From the NCBI GenBank assembly GCA_963820965.1, contig CAWGCC010000027.1, positions 248,001-312,000 of the forward strand: a DNA stretch of 64,000 nucleotides, written 5' to 3'. The DNA is from DATEDA01 sp963820965. Lineage in GTDB: Bacteria; Pseudomonadota; Gammaproteobacteria; Burkholderiales; SG8-39. Numbering within the stretch: position 1 is the first letter of the stretch; every line of letters starts with the position of its first letter. The notes beneath the pieces were generated by a model. The model did not search any database. It worked only from the letters and a program-made list of their open reading frames with translations, and had not been told where the DNA came from. This document shows positions 37,931 to 47,449 of the stretch, in pieces. A program made the position numbers and the translations under genes.

Positions 37931-39994
37931 ATGGCGCGCAAACGGGTCATCTACGTCTCGTCGACCTTCGTCGACCTTAGAGAGCATCGCGCCGCGCTGA
38001 AGACGGCACTGGAGAAGGCGCAGTATGACGTCGAATCCATGGAGAAGTACCCGGCCTTCGACGAACGCCCGCTCGACAAGTGCCTCGCCGACGTGGCGCG
38101 CGCTGACGTCTACGTGCTGGTCGTTGCGCACCGCTACGGCTTCCGGCCCAAGGAAGGCAACCCCGAGCGCAAGTCGATCACGCATCTGGAATACGAGGAA
38201 GCCGGCCGCCACGAAGGCAAGCCGCGTTTGGTTTTCACCGTGGACCCGGAACACCGGTGGAGCCCGAAGTGGATCGACAAGGGAGACGACGCGCGCGATC
38301 TGGAGGTCTTTCGGGCGGCGGTCGAGGACCGGCATGGCGTCAACCGGTTCTCTGACTCCGATCACCTCGCCAGCCTTGTGTTGCAGGCCCTGCGTGCGTG
38401 GGAATCGGATGCAAGTCGAGCGCAGGGTGACGCCCCGGCGCCAAGCTGGAACTGGCCTAGGCCCTGGGACTTCTCCGGATACCTCTTCGAGAAGCGCCGC
38501 GGATTCGTCGGACGCGAATGGCTGTTCGACGAAGTGCGCGCGTGGAGCGGTGACGCCGACGGTCCGCAAGCGCTGCTCATCTGTGCAGACTTCGGCGTCG
38601 GCAAGTCCGCCTTCATGGCCGAGCTCGCCTCCGGCGGCCGTGGCGTCCCGATCGCGGCGCATCACTTCTGCCATCACGACACGATCGAAACGCTCAACCC
38701 GGCGACGTTCGTCCGCAGCGTCGGGGCACAATTTGCCGTCGCGGTCCCTGAGTACAAGTCGGCAGTCGAGGCTGATGCGGAGGCTCGGCGCTGGCTGGAC
38801 GATGCGCAACTCGACCCCGCGAGCGCGTTCGAGCGAGCGGTTGTTGCGCCGCTCAACGCGATCAGCGCTCCCGGCGCGCCCTTGGTGCTGCTCGTAGACG
38901 CGCTCGACGAAGCGCTCGACTTCGAGATCACCAGCGGCAGCAGTCGCCCGACCACGATCGTGCGTCTTCTCGCCCCGCGTACCAGACGCCTGCCCGGATG
39001 GCTGAGAGTTCTTGCGACCAGCCGACGGCGACAGGACGTGCTGCAACCCATGCAGGCGTTCCGGTGCGAGATCGTGGACGGCGAGGACGTCCGAAACCTC
39101 GAGGACATTCGCCTCTACGTTGAAGGCCGGTGCGCTACAGGCGCGCTCGCGCGTGCGTTGGCGCGCGTCGGCAGGAACGGGAGCGAGGTCGCAGCGTTTC
39201 TCTCGACCGCCGAGCAGAGCGGCGGCAAGTTTCTGTACGCGGTCCGCGTGGTGAACGACCTGGAGTCGGGTGCGCTGCCGTTGAACCGGCTGAAGGATCT
39301 GCCGCCCGGGATGGACGCGTTCTATGTGGACGCGTTCGAGCGCCGCTTCCCCCGAGGCGAAGACTATACGGCCGTGCGTTCGCTGCTGGGGGTCCTGTGC
39401 GCCAAGCGCGAACCGCTCTCACGCGCGGAGTTGGCGGCAATCTTGTGCACGCGCGAGCAGCAGGTCCAGCGCATTCTCGCGCGGCTCGAGGACTTCCTGA
39501 ACGTGCGTGGCAAGCGCTACACGTTCGACCATCTCTCGCTTGCGCAATGGCTCACTCAGGAGAACGAGGACGGTTTCCCGCGCGCGGGGCGCTTTGCAGT
39601 CGAGGCGCATGGCGCGGACGCCCTGATTGTCGATTGGGCGCGGCGGGAGCTCGCGGCGGACCGAGCGCATGGATCGGAGTATCTGGCGCGGCATCTCGGT
39701 GCGTATCTGAGCCCGCAAGAGCGCAGGGCTCGTTTCCCGAACCTGCTGCTCGACTTCCGCTGGCTCGACGCGCGGTTGCGCGCGGCGGGAGTCAACGCGT
39801 TGCTCGCGGATTGGGCGGACGTGGCAGCGACCCCGGCGCTCGAGGCGCTCGAGCGCGCGCTTCGACACGGTGCCCACGTTCTCGGACACGAAGGCGGTGG
39901 GTGGCGGGGGGCCGACTTTCTTGCATCGCAGGTCCTTCGGGTCAACAGTCCGAAGAACGATGACCCGAAGCTGATCGAGCCAGAGCCTGCGTAA
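37931..39994 (+). CDS. DUF4062 plus NACHT/STAND-type NTPase, candidate antiphage protein
   Basis: 687 residues. An N-terminal DUF4062 domain (about 5-150) starts VIYVSSTFVDLREHR and contains LVVAHRYGFRP. A STAND-type ATPase follows: FVGREWLFDEV, Walker A ADFGVGKS (219-226) and Walker B PLVLLVDALDEAL (317-329), with LRVLATSRRR as a sensor-like strand. A helical region fills the C-terminus; there are no WD40 repeats, unlike many relatives. DUF4062-STAND proteins are frequent in defence islands. The neighbour is a nuclease-STAND gene 67 nt downstream. The defence role is inferred. Confidence 0.85.
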   Translation: MARKRVIYVSSTFVDLREHRAALKTALEKAQYDVESMEKYPAFDERPLDKCLADVARADVYVLVVAHRYGFRPKEGNPERKSITHLEYEEAGRHEGKPRLVFTVDPEHRWSPKWIDKGDDARDLEVFRAAVEDRHGVNRFSDSDHLASLVLQALRAWESDASRAQGDAPAPSWNWPRPWDFSGYLFEKRRGFVGREWLFDEVRAWSGDADGPQALLICADFGVGKSAFMAELASGGRGVPIAAHHFCHHDTIETLNPATFVRSVGAQFAVAVPEYKSAVEADAEARRWLDDAQLDPASAFERAVVAPLNAISAPGAPLVLLVDALDEALDFEITSGSSRPTTIVRLLAPRTRRLPGWLRVLATSRRRQDVLQPMQAFRCEIVDGEDVRNLEDIRLYVEGRCATGALARALARVGRNGSEVAAFLSTAEQSGGKFLYAVRVVNDLESGALPLNRLKDLPPGMDAFYVDAFERRFPRGEDYTAVRSLLGVLCAKREPLSRAELAAILCTREQQVQRILARLEDFLNVRGKRYTFDHLSLAQWLTQENEDGFPRAGRFAVEAHGADALIVDWARRELAADRAHGSEYLARHLGAYLSPQERRARFPNLLLDFRWLDARLRAAGVNALLADWADVAATPALEALERALRHGAHVLGHEGGGWRGADFLASQVLRVNSPKNDDPKLIEPEPA

Positions 39995-40061
39995 ATGCTG
40001 CCTGTCCGCTACTGTACTGTGTTGCGAAACACGATACGGTCCCCGGCTACTCAGAAGCGCA

Positions 40062-43000
40062 GTGTTCGACGTCACGCCCGATGACATTAAGCAGCTGAAC
40101 GACATCGACCTGCGAGAACTGGTCGGGCGGCTCTGCGAAGCCGAACTGGTAAGTCGCGGGCTTTCGGCTGCAGCGGTGACATGGGGAGGTAACCAGACGG
40201 CAGCGGACGGCGGTCTGGACGTGCGCGTGGCTTTGCCTCCAGGTGTGTCCATCGAAGGCTTTGTCCCGCGCCCCTCGACCGGGTTCCAGGTCAAGACGCC
40301 AGACATGCCGAGAGCCGCCATCCTCGCCGAGATGCGGCTGGCGGGCGCGATCCGTCCCGTCATCCAGGAACTCGCGGATAAGGCGGGCGCGTACGTCATC
40401 GTCAGCTCCAAAGGATCGACGACCGACAGCGCCCTTCGCAATCGCCAGGATGCTTTGCGCGAGGCCCTGGACGGCGTAGCCAATGCCGATCAGCTCCACA
40501 CCGACTTCTACGACCGCACTCGCCTGGCGACCTGGGTACGGCGCTACCCCGGCCTCATCACCTGGGTCAAGGAGAGGGTGGGCAGGGCCCTTGTCGGTTG
40601 GCGTCCTTATGGTCCGTGGAGCGGCGAAGCCGAGGACGTCGATGCCGAGTACCTGCTCGACGACAAGCTACGCCTGCACCTCGGCAGGCACCGTGACGCG
40701 CCCGCGCAATCCGTGGCCCACGCCATCGACGAGCTCCGCGACGAGCTGGCCCAACCCGGCAAGATAGTGCGCTTGGTCGGCCTCTCGGGTGTCGGGAAGA
40801 CCCGTCTCGTCCAGGCGTTGTTCGACGCTCGGATCGGGTCGCGCGCGCTGCCGCCATCCCTTGCCGTTTACACCAACTTGTCGGACGACCCGGACCCGCA
40901 GCCGACCGGCCTGGCGTCGGACCTGATTGCGAACCGCACGCGCGCGGTCCTAATTGTCGACAACTGCCCTCCGGATCTGCACCGCAGGCTCTCGGATCTG
41001 TGCAGCGGGCAGACCAGCACGGTCAGTGTCCTCACAGTCGAGTACGACGTGCGCGACGACCAGCCCGAGGGCACTCATGTCGTGACCCTCGACACGTCTT
41101 CGCCCGAGCTGATCGAGAAGCTGATCCGGCGCCGGTACCCGCACGTGTCCCAAGTGGACGCGCGCACCATTGCCGAGGCGTCCGGCGGCAACGCCCGGAT
41201 TGCAGTCGCCCTCGCCGAGACGGTCGAGCGCTCGGACACGATCGCTGGCCTGTCGAACGACGAGCTCTTCCAGCGGCTCTTCCGTCAGCGGCAAGACCCG
41301 GACAATGCCCTGCTCCTCGCGGCCCAAGCGTGCTCGCTCGTCTACTCCTTCCAAGGCGAAGCGCTGGCGGGGGAAGAGGCTGAGATCCCGCGTCTGGCCT
41401 CGCTTGCAGGGCAAGCTGCCGCGGAGACCTACCGCCATGTCGGCGAGCTGCTTCGGCGTGATCTCGTGCAGCAGCGCGGGGTCTGGCGGGCGGTGCTGCC
41501 GCACGCCATCGCGAACCGGCTCGCGGCCCGCGCGCTCGAGGACACGCCCTACGATCTCATCAACCAGCAGCTCGTCAATGGCGGGACCGAGCGTCTGGCC
41601 CGGTCTTTTTCGCGGCGGCTGTCGTTCCTGCACGACCACCCCAAGGCCGTCGCCATCGTCGAGAGATGGCTCGCGCCCGACGGCCTCCTGGGTGACGTTA
41701 CGGCTCTCAACGACCTCGGTCGAGCGATGTTCGAGAACGTCGCACCAGTGCTGCCGGAGGCGGCGCTGGCGGCCCTGGAGCGAGCCGGTAACCAGCACCC
41801 TGACGTGGCCACGATGGTGTGGCGGCGTCACCGGTCCTTGCTGCGCTCCCTCGCTTACGACCCGCCCCTGTTCGAACGAAGCGTCCAATTGCTGGCGCGA
41901 GCTGCGACGCAGAGCACGGATGAGCGGGAGGCGAAGGAGGCGTCGGACACCTTCGTCTCTTTATTCACGATCTACCTTTCCGGAACGCACGCCACCATCG
42001 AGCAGCGTCTCGGCGTGATCGAACGGCTTCTCAGATCTGGCGAGGCTAAGGCACGGACGCTGGGCTTGGCTGCCCTGCGACGAGGTGCTGGAGGCAACGC
42101 ACTTCAGTTCGGGCTATCGGTTCGAGTTCGGGGCTCGGTCGCGCGACTACGGCTACCGGCCCCGCAGCGACGCCGACGTGACCCGATGGTACGGCGCCGC
42201 CCTCACGTTGATCGAGCGCTTGGCCCTGACTGAGGGGGTGCTCAAGCCCGAGCTGCGCGACCTACTGGCGCGGAACTTCCGCGGCCTGTGGACCTCGGCC
42301 CACATGCACGGCGAGCTCGAAAGGCTATCCCGTAGGTTCGCCGCCGATGGGTTCTGGCGCGAGGGTTGGGCCGCGTGCCGGGAGACCATGCAATTCGACA
42401 GGGACCAGCTGACACCCGAGGCTCGCATCACGTCTGTCTGCCCTGGAGGCCGACCTGAGGCCGTCCAACCTCTCGGAGCGGGTGCGGGCGGTCGTCCTGG
42501 GTGACAGGTCCGGCGGGCTCGACCTGGAGGACATGGACGTCGAGGGCGACGTAGCGAGCGCGATCGAGCGCTTGGAGGCGATCGCCCGCGAGCTCGGTGC
42601 AGCGGTGGCCGCCAATGACGAGGTGTTCGCAGAACTCCTGCCCGACCTCCTCCGCGGCGGAAACAGGGCCTGGGCGTTTGGCCGTGGGCTCGCCGGCGCG
42701 TCCGCCAGACGTTCGTGCTACCTGGGCAAGGCTCGTCGAAGGACTTGATCGGATTGCTCTGGAGCAGCGGAACGTTCAGGTGCTCATGGGCTTTCTGGCC
42801 GAGATCTGGGAGCGGGACAGGGATCTCGCGCAACACCTCCTCGACTCGACGGTCGATCAGCCTGCCTTGGTGGTGTTCCTTCCGGTTCTGCATTTGGCCG
42901 TGGGGCTCGATGAGCGCGGCGTCGAACGGCTGAAGCGAGCACTGAGCACGGGGCAGGTGTCCGTCTGGACGTACCAGAACTTGGCGCTCGGACGAGCTAC

Positions 43001-43864
43001 GGATCACTTGGCAGGCGGCATTCTCAAGGATCTGCTCCTGCTTATCGCCGACCAGCCCGATGGCTTCGACGTGGCGGTGGAGATTCTGTACATGCGTCTA
43101 TACTTGGATCGCTCGGCACAGCGGGAGCACGAGCCGAGACTCCTTGAGGCCGGCCGGGAGCTGCTCCAGCGCGTCACGTTCCGGAAGAGCAACCAGCGCG
43201 GCGATCACCGAGCTGGCAGACGTGGCGAAGGCCTGTCTTACCGGCCCGGATGCCGGTCCAATCGCAGCCGCAGGTTGCGGCGCGGTTGAGGCAGGCCGTG
43301 GCGGCCCACGAGATCTATTCGTTCGACAACGACGATCTGCTTAGAGCCTTGCTCGAAGTCCAGCCGGCGGCCGTCCTGGACGCGTTGTTCGCGGGTGAAG
43401 AGAAGGACCAGCGGGCGGTTATCAGCGTCTTCGAACAGCTCGGTCACTATCGGCGCAACCCAGCGGATGCGATCTCCTGCGAGGCGCTCATCGCCTGGTG
43501 TGAAGGAGATCGCGAGCGTCGCTATCCGACTTGCGGCCTCGATCAGTCACGTTCGCGCGTCGCCCGGAGGCGAGTGGCCCACAGGTCTGGTCTGACCAAG
43601 CGAAGGCACTTCTCGCCAGCGCGCCCGACCCCAGAAGCGTGCTGGCGGTGTTCATCGAACGATTCCGACCGATGAGCTGGAGCGGCTCACGCGCTGCGCT
43701 GATGGAGGCGAACGCTCGATTGCTGGACAGCCTGGAGTCGGATGTTCCATCCGGACCTCATGCCGTTCGTGACCGAAGCCAAGGCTCAACTCGCGCAAGA
43801 GGTCGCGCGAGAGCGGCAGCGGGAGACAGAGCAGGACCGAGCACGGGATGAGCGATTCGAATGA
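40062..43864 (+). pseudogene. PD-(D/E)xK nuclease-STAND NTPase (Avs-like), broken by about eight single-base gains
   Basis: The first 670 residues are in one frame from GTG 40062. The N-terminal nuclease-like domain shows ADGGLDVRV (D53) and GFQVKT (Q76, K78), the D...QxK form of Mrr-like restriction nucleases. The ATPase has Walker A GLSGVGKT (240-247) and Walker B AVLIVDNC. Beyond about 42075 the protein continues through successive +1 frames (DEVLEATHFSSGYRFEFGAR; LSALEADLRPSNLSERV; VLMGFLAEIWERDRDLAQHL; QAVAAHEIYSFDNDDLLRAL), ending in a charged helix and TGA at 43862. Repaired length is about 1260 residues. Nuclease-STAND proteins such as Avs sense phage proteins. Confidence 0.78.
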
Positions 43865-43960
43865 TGAGGGATGACTGACGAAGAGCATCACGCTCGGAGC
43901 CCAAGGTGTATCTCGGTGTTTGGTGGCGTACACTTGCGCTCGTCGGAGTCGCGAGCGGGT

Positions 43961-44005
43961 CTTTTAATCCGTTGGTCGCAGGTTCGATCCCTGCACGCCC
44001 TACCA
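43961..44005 (+). repeat. Middle att site, perfect 45-bp copy of the tRNA-Lys 3' end
   Basis: Identical at all 45 positions to 15316-15360, including CCA. It marks the right end of the first island and the left end of the second. There is no 5' half of the tRNA, so it is not a gene. Confidence 0.92.
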
Positions 44006-44223
44006 ATCTCCTCGATAGTAAGCACCAACCTCCAAAAATTTGTACGGTGCATGTACGGCACGCTGAGCGTGAACTAGGGCTCACGCCTTGAGCCCCGATC
44101 CGCGGCGCTCAGCATCACCTGCTGCACCCACATCTGCTCCTGCGCGTCATTGCCAGAGTCGCGCTTCACGCCGGAGCACAGCACCTACTGCACCCCCGGG
44201 GTGCGCCAGTAACGCACGCGAAC

Positions 44224-44300
44224 CTGAACCGGCGTGTTCCCGCGCGAGGTCGTGAATTCCGCCCTGCGGCACAACGCCGCCGCCGTGATATTCGGTTCGG
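44224..44300 (+). pseudogene. RadC/JAB-domain fragment
   Basis: VFPREVVNSALRHNAAAVIF followed by GSGN matches the RadC segment that normally reads VYPREVVK...NAAAVI..HNHPSG. The metal-binding HNHP is replaced and the rest is missing. RadC-like genes are common in tRNA islands; this is a remnant. Confidence 0.6.
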
Positions 44301-44358
44301 GCAACGTCGCGTGCGCCGCTGCCTGGGCGAGTGCCCGGCAAGAGGGAGAGGTGATTCA

Positions 44359-44625
44359 ATGCTCGGTTTCTTTCGCGGCTGGCGACGCGTTCGCACCGTC
44401 GAGCGCGTGGCGAGCGCACCAGAGGGGAAATACCCTACACCGCTGGTCGTGCTCTCGCAGGCGTTATTGGCGCATCAGCGAGAGTACAGCGGGCTCGACC
44501 CGCACGACCCGCTCACCGAAGTGCGCGGGCCCAGGGTGATCGGAGAGGCCCAGCAGATGCTCGCGGTCTTCGAGCTTGGGATGCAGCACTTCGAACAAAC
44601 CGGACGGCTGCCGGAGGGCTTCTGA
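44359..44625 (+). CDS. Small hypothetical protein (phage-like cluster, first)
   Basis: 88 residues from ATG 44359 with a GGGAGAGG ribosome site. MLGFFRGWRRVRTVERVASA is followed by a helical part (TPLVVLSQALLAHQREYSG and AQQMLAVFELGMQHFEQTG). No export signal or known domain. It is the first of three tightly spaced small genes ending at a strong terminator. Confidence 0.65.
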   Translation: MLGFFRGWRRVRTVERVASAPEGKYPTPLVVLSQALLAHQREYSGLDPHDPLTEVRGPRVIGEAQQMLAVFELGMQHFEQTGRLPEGF

Positions 44626-44645
44626 GGTGGTTGCTGTGACGAAGG

Positions 44646-44813
44646 GTGCTGGTGGTGTTCATGGAGTGCTGCGGGCCCGGGAACCTGCGGTTGACTCCGT
44701 TCGACACTCGGGAGGCATGCGAGGAAGTGCGCGCCGTCGCAGCCACGGCGTCTCGCGTCCATAAGGCGTACTGCCACGAGTGGAAGAAGCCGATCATCGA
44801 GCCGCCCGCATGA
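44646..44813 (+). CDS. 55-residue Cys-rich hypothetical protein
   Basis: From GTG 44646 (ATG 44661 is possible): VLVVFMECCGPGNLRLTPFD, TREACEEVRAVAATASRVHK, AYCHEWKKPIIEPPA. Four Cys and one His could bind metal. Its TGA overlaps the next start (ATGA at 44810), which supports translation of both. No family is recognised. Confidence 0.6.
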   Translation: MLVVFMECCGPGNLRLTPFDTREACEEVRAVAATASRVHKAYCHEWKKPIIEPPA

Positions 44814-45013
44814 TTGGCAGCAACCCGGTAGTCGAGCACCTCGTAGCCCGCGGGATCAAAGTCACCAGGGCGAACTACATCGCCTTCGCGTACCCGGAGG
44901 ACTCGCCCGAGCTGGACGCGGAGTCAGAGGCGATCGTGCGCGAGGCGTTGACGCACTACCGCGCTGCGCGATCCGCCGCGAAGGTCATCCGGCGAGCTCG
45001 ACGACGAACGTGA
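44810..45013 (+). CDS. Small phage-type hypothetical protein
   Basis: 67 residues: MIGSNPVVEHLVARGIKVTR, ANYIAFAYPEDSPELDAESE and a basic helical end. The pattern 'NP-VEHL...GI-VTR-NY-A-AYP' is one I recognise from small uncharacterised phage and prophage proteins. The start overlaps the previous stop by 4 nt; a GTG 30 nt upstream is less likely. A terminator follows 22 nt after the stop. Confidence 0.62.
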   Translation: MIGSNPVVEHLVARGIKVTRANYIAFAYPEDSPELDAESEAIVREALTHYRAARSAAKVIRRARRRT

Positions 45014-45034
45014 TCAGGCGGTGATGACGATGAA

Positions 45035-45058
45035 GGCCGGGCGAGTCCCGGCCTTTTT
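45035..45058 (+). terminator. Intrinsic terminator after the small-gene cluster
   Basis: GGCCGGG (45035-45041), loop CGAGT, CCCGGCC (45047-45053), then TTTTT. A perfect 7-bp GC stem with T-run. Confidence 0.88.
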
Positions 45059-45107
45059 GTTTGGCGCGGCGGTGTATCCTCCCGCGCCATTCACACCGGA
45101 GGAACGA

Positions 45108-45371
45108 ATGGAAGAGCCGGACCGCACGCCGGGCTACGTGAACCAGCTCTCGCAGGCGATGGGCATGCTCTCAAGCATGATCGGCGCGCAGGGAATTGGT
45201 GTTAGCGAGAAGCTCGATCACTCATCTGACCGGCTGGCGAAGGCGATAGCGGGCGCGTCGAAGCAGCTGGCGGAGTCGGCGGATCGCGCGTCCGCTGCGA
45301 CTGAGAAGCACGCCAGGAGTCTCGCATACGCGACGTGGGCCCTCGTATTTCCTCGGCGTCACGCGCAATGA
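45108..45371 (+). CDS. Small hypothetical protein, probably C-terminally altered
   Basis: 87 residues from ATG 45108 with a GGAGGAA ribosome site. The centre is a long helix (SEKLDHSSDRLAKAIAGASK, QLAESADRASAATEKHARSL) suited to coiled-coil formation. AYATWALVF looks like the beginning of a membrane helix that is cut short by RRHAQ and a stop, so a frame change or deletion near 45345 is likely. Function unknown. Confidence 0.5.
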   Translation: MEEPDRTPGYVNQLSQAMGMLSSMIGAQGIGVSEKLDHSSDRLAKAIAGASKQLAESADRASAATEKHARSLAYATWALVFPRRHAQ

Positions 45372-45482
45372 TGGTGACGACAGTACCGTCGGGAGAGGAT
45401 CCCCTCCAAACGACCTTTCCGTCTACGACGATCCCGGTGGTGACTTGCATGGCCTTGATCATACTCCTGCGTATCATGTGGA

Positions 45483-45719
45483 TTGCAAGACGGATGGCCA
45501 CGGCTCGGCCCCGTGGTGAGCGACCGCCTCTTCCGCGTGGCGCGGATCGGCGCCCTGGCGATCGAGGTACTTGAAGGCGAGGCCCAGGCGGTGCACTGGC
45601 TGAAGCGGCCACAGATTGGGCTCGGCGGAAGCACCCCGCTCGCGCTCCTCACCACTGATGTCGGCTCCGCAGAAGTGGCGAAGCTGTTGCTCCGCGTCGA
45701 GCATACCGTTTACGCCTGA
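45483..45719 (+). pseudogene. Xre/MbcA/ParS-type antitoxin, truncated to the toxin-binding domain
   Basis: The C-terminal DUF2384 domain is clear: AIEVLEGEAQAVHWLKRPQI, GLGGSTPLALLTTDVGSAEV, LLRVEHTVYA. The helix-turn-helix half that should precede it is missing; the first dozen residues are unrelated. These antitoxins pair with RES toxins, and a RES remnant follows 42 nt later. The unit is dead. Confidence 0.7.
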
Positions 45720-45761
45720 CAAACTCTGCAAGGCTCCGCGAGGACGCATTCGAAGTAATCG

Positions 45762-45949
45762 GTGTCGACCCTCTATCGGATCGGCAAGGCGCGGCCTGCG
45801 CGAACCGCCTGCACATCCGCTTCGTCTACTTCAGGGTCGAGATCCCGGACGACCTGCCGCTGGAGCGATGCCGCCGGCCGCCGCGCGGATGGCGCGCGGA
45901 ACCGCCGCTCGACGCGAGCATGCGATACGGCTCGAGATCCACGCCTGAA
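45762..45949 (+). pseudogene. RES-domain toxin remnant
   Basis: STLYRIGKARPAR looks like the RES start. After a large deletion and a frame change the end reads HIRFVYFRVEIPDDLP and PRGWRAEPPLDAS, matching the late RES region. RES toxins degrade NAD+. Most of the domain, including the Arg-Glu-Ser core, is gone. Confidence 0.55.
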
Positions 45950-46345
45950 CGGCGCTGCACGTCGAAGAACGCAGGGAGAACGTAGGGTTTTCGGCGCGTT
46001 TCCGCGCTTTAGCGTGCTGCCTCGTCGTGCGCTCGAAATAGGAACGTAGGGAATTCGCAGGGAAGTGGGAAGTTCGCGACGCTTTCTCGAGCGCGCTCTC
46101 GATCCCTGCTGCAGCTGCAACGGCCAAATGTGGTCACGAACTTCGAGTAGCGGTCGACGATCACACGGGATAGCCGCGCGATGTGGCGACTTCTTCGACA
46201 TGTTCTCGGGTCTCGTCGAAAGACGAGGCAACAATCGACGCGTTGGTTGGGCCCTGTGCGAAGGGCCCGGACGTAAGGAAAGATCGGCCCCACAACGCGG
46301 TGCGCGCACTGGCGCGCCTCTAGCGTTGGTGATAGGGTAATCGCC

Positions 46346-46564
46346 ATGAGTGACACAGACATCGCCGAGATCCTGCGGCTCCCGGTCGAGGAGCGGCTCC
46401 GCCTGGTCGAGCTGATCTGGGAGAGCATCGCTGCGGATCCGTCGACAATCCCCCTCGACGACGCCCACCGGAAAGTCATCGATGAGCGGCTCGCCGAACA
46501 CGATACCAACCCCGACGACGTGGTGACTCGGGACGAGGTGCTGGCCGAAGCCCGCCGCGGCTGA
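46346..46564 (+). CDS. Addiction module component (antitoxin)
   Basis: 72 residues: MSDTDIAEILRLPVEERLRL, VELIWESIAADPSTIPL and an acidic C-terminus with HRKVIDERLAEHD. The pattern LP-EERL-LVE-IW-SI is the hallmark of the short addiction-module family. Its stop overlaps the toxin start by one base, the standard arrangement. It should bind and neutralise the ParE-like protein and repress its own promoter. Confidence 0.88.
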   Translation: MSDTDIAEILRLPVEERLRLVELIWESIAADPSTIPLDDAHRKVIDERLAEHDTNPDDVVTRDEVLAEARRG

Positions 46565-46869
46565 TGGCCTTGCGGCTCGTCTTTCGGAGGGCCGCCGGAC
46601 GGGATCTCGCCGCCGCCTACGGGTGGTACCAAGCGCAACGCACCGGGTTGGGCGAGGAATTCCTCGCAGCCGTCAACGCGTCGTTCGACCTGATCGGACA
46701 GTTTCCGGAGATGTTCGTGGCCGTGCACGGAGACGTGCGACGCGCGATCGTTTCGAGATTCCCATACGCCGTCTTCTATCGGGTCGAGCCGCGACAAATC
46801 GTGGTGCTCGCCGTCTTGCACACCGCGCGTGATCCGCGGCGGTGGCCGCGGTCGCGCCGGGGCGGTTGA
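46564..46869 (+). CDS. RelE/ParE superfamily toxin
   Basis: 101 residues. The fold signature is present: RAAGRDLAAAYGWYQAQRTG, LGEEFLAAVNASFDLIGQFP, then RRAIVSRFPYAVFYRVEPRQ and IVVLAVLHTARDPRRW. The last strand with HTARDP is typical of ParE toxins that pair with this antitoxin type. ParE members poison gyrase and RelE members cut mRNA; the sequence alone does not separate them. It appears intact. Confidence 0.9.
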   Translation: MALRLVFRRAAGRDLAAAYGWYQAQRTGLGEEFLAAVNASFDLIGQFPEMFVAVHGDVRRAIVSRFPYAVFYRVEPRQIVVLAVLHTARDPRRWPRSRRGG

Positions 46870-47014
46870 CCGGCGGGCCGACCCGTTACGCCAGACCCGG
46901 AGTTCGAGTTGGCGCCCCGTGGTCGACGAAGAGGACGTCTAGAACAGCCCGGCCGGATCGCTGGTCGGTATAGGATGATTCCGGTACCCGGCCGCGCCTG
47001 CTGGAGCGTGGACC

Positions 47015-47169
47015 ATGACAGTGAAGGCCCGCAGACCAAAGCACGACGAGTTCTCCCGCGCCGTCGGGCGCCCTGCGCGGCGCGGCTAAGCGCGCGCGCG
47101 ATCGCCCGCACGCACGGGACGTCGATCTACGTCTGGAAGGACGGGAAGGTCGTTGCTGTCAAGCCGTAA
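47015..47169 (+). pseudogene. Small gene ending VWKDGKVVAVKP, one frame change
   Basis: ATG 47015 gives MTVKARRPKHDEFSRAVGRP and a premature stop. The next frame continues RTHGTSIYVWKDGKVVAVKP to a TAA at 47167. Together they resemble a common uncharacterised protein of about 50-60 residues with that C-terminal end. The break is near 47080-47095. Confidence 0.5.
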
Positions 47170-47175
47170 CGCTCG

Positions 47176-47199
47176 CCGCGCCGTCGGTCGACGGCGCGG
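47176..47199 (+). terminator. GC hairpin after the small broken gene
   Basis: CCGCGCCGTCG and CGACGGCGCGG are perfectly complementary and nearly abut. It starts 7 nt after a stop codon, but has no T-run. Confidence 0.45.
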
Positions 47200-47301
47200 G
47201 GGATCAGCGGCGGCTCGCCCGGCGAGCGGGAACGATTGCGGCGTCTGAATCCCGAACTCTTCGCGCTCTACATGGCCCATCGGGAGGTGCAGTCCCGCTG
47301 A
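47198..47301 (+). repeat. Displaced copy of the 3' end of the gene at 50763
   Basis: DNA here parallels 51544-51647. Both encode LNPELFALYMA(H/R)REV before a TGA, and the bases agree at most positions. The next 80 bp (from 47320) likewise parallel the ATPase gene DNA near 47874. Two scraps of neighbours are thus joined here. Confidence 0.65.
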
Positions 47302-47449
47302 CCCCGGGCAAGCTCGAACGTGTTGGGCGGCACGCCCGCGCCGCGCGACGGTCCGTCGCAGTATCCACCGACGAGATCGACCGGTTCCTGTATCGCCTGT
47401 CAGTCCCGCTGGCTCGCGACCACTACCTACATGCTCATTCCGATTGCGG

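Noticed and set aside
43961..44005. Second tRNA-Lys gene
   Set aside because: Only the 3' 45 nt are present; there is no acceptor 5' strand, D arm or full anticodon stem.
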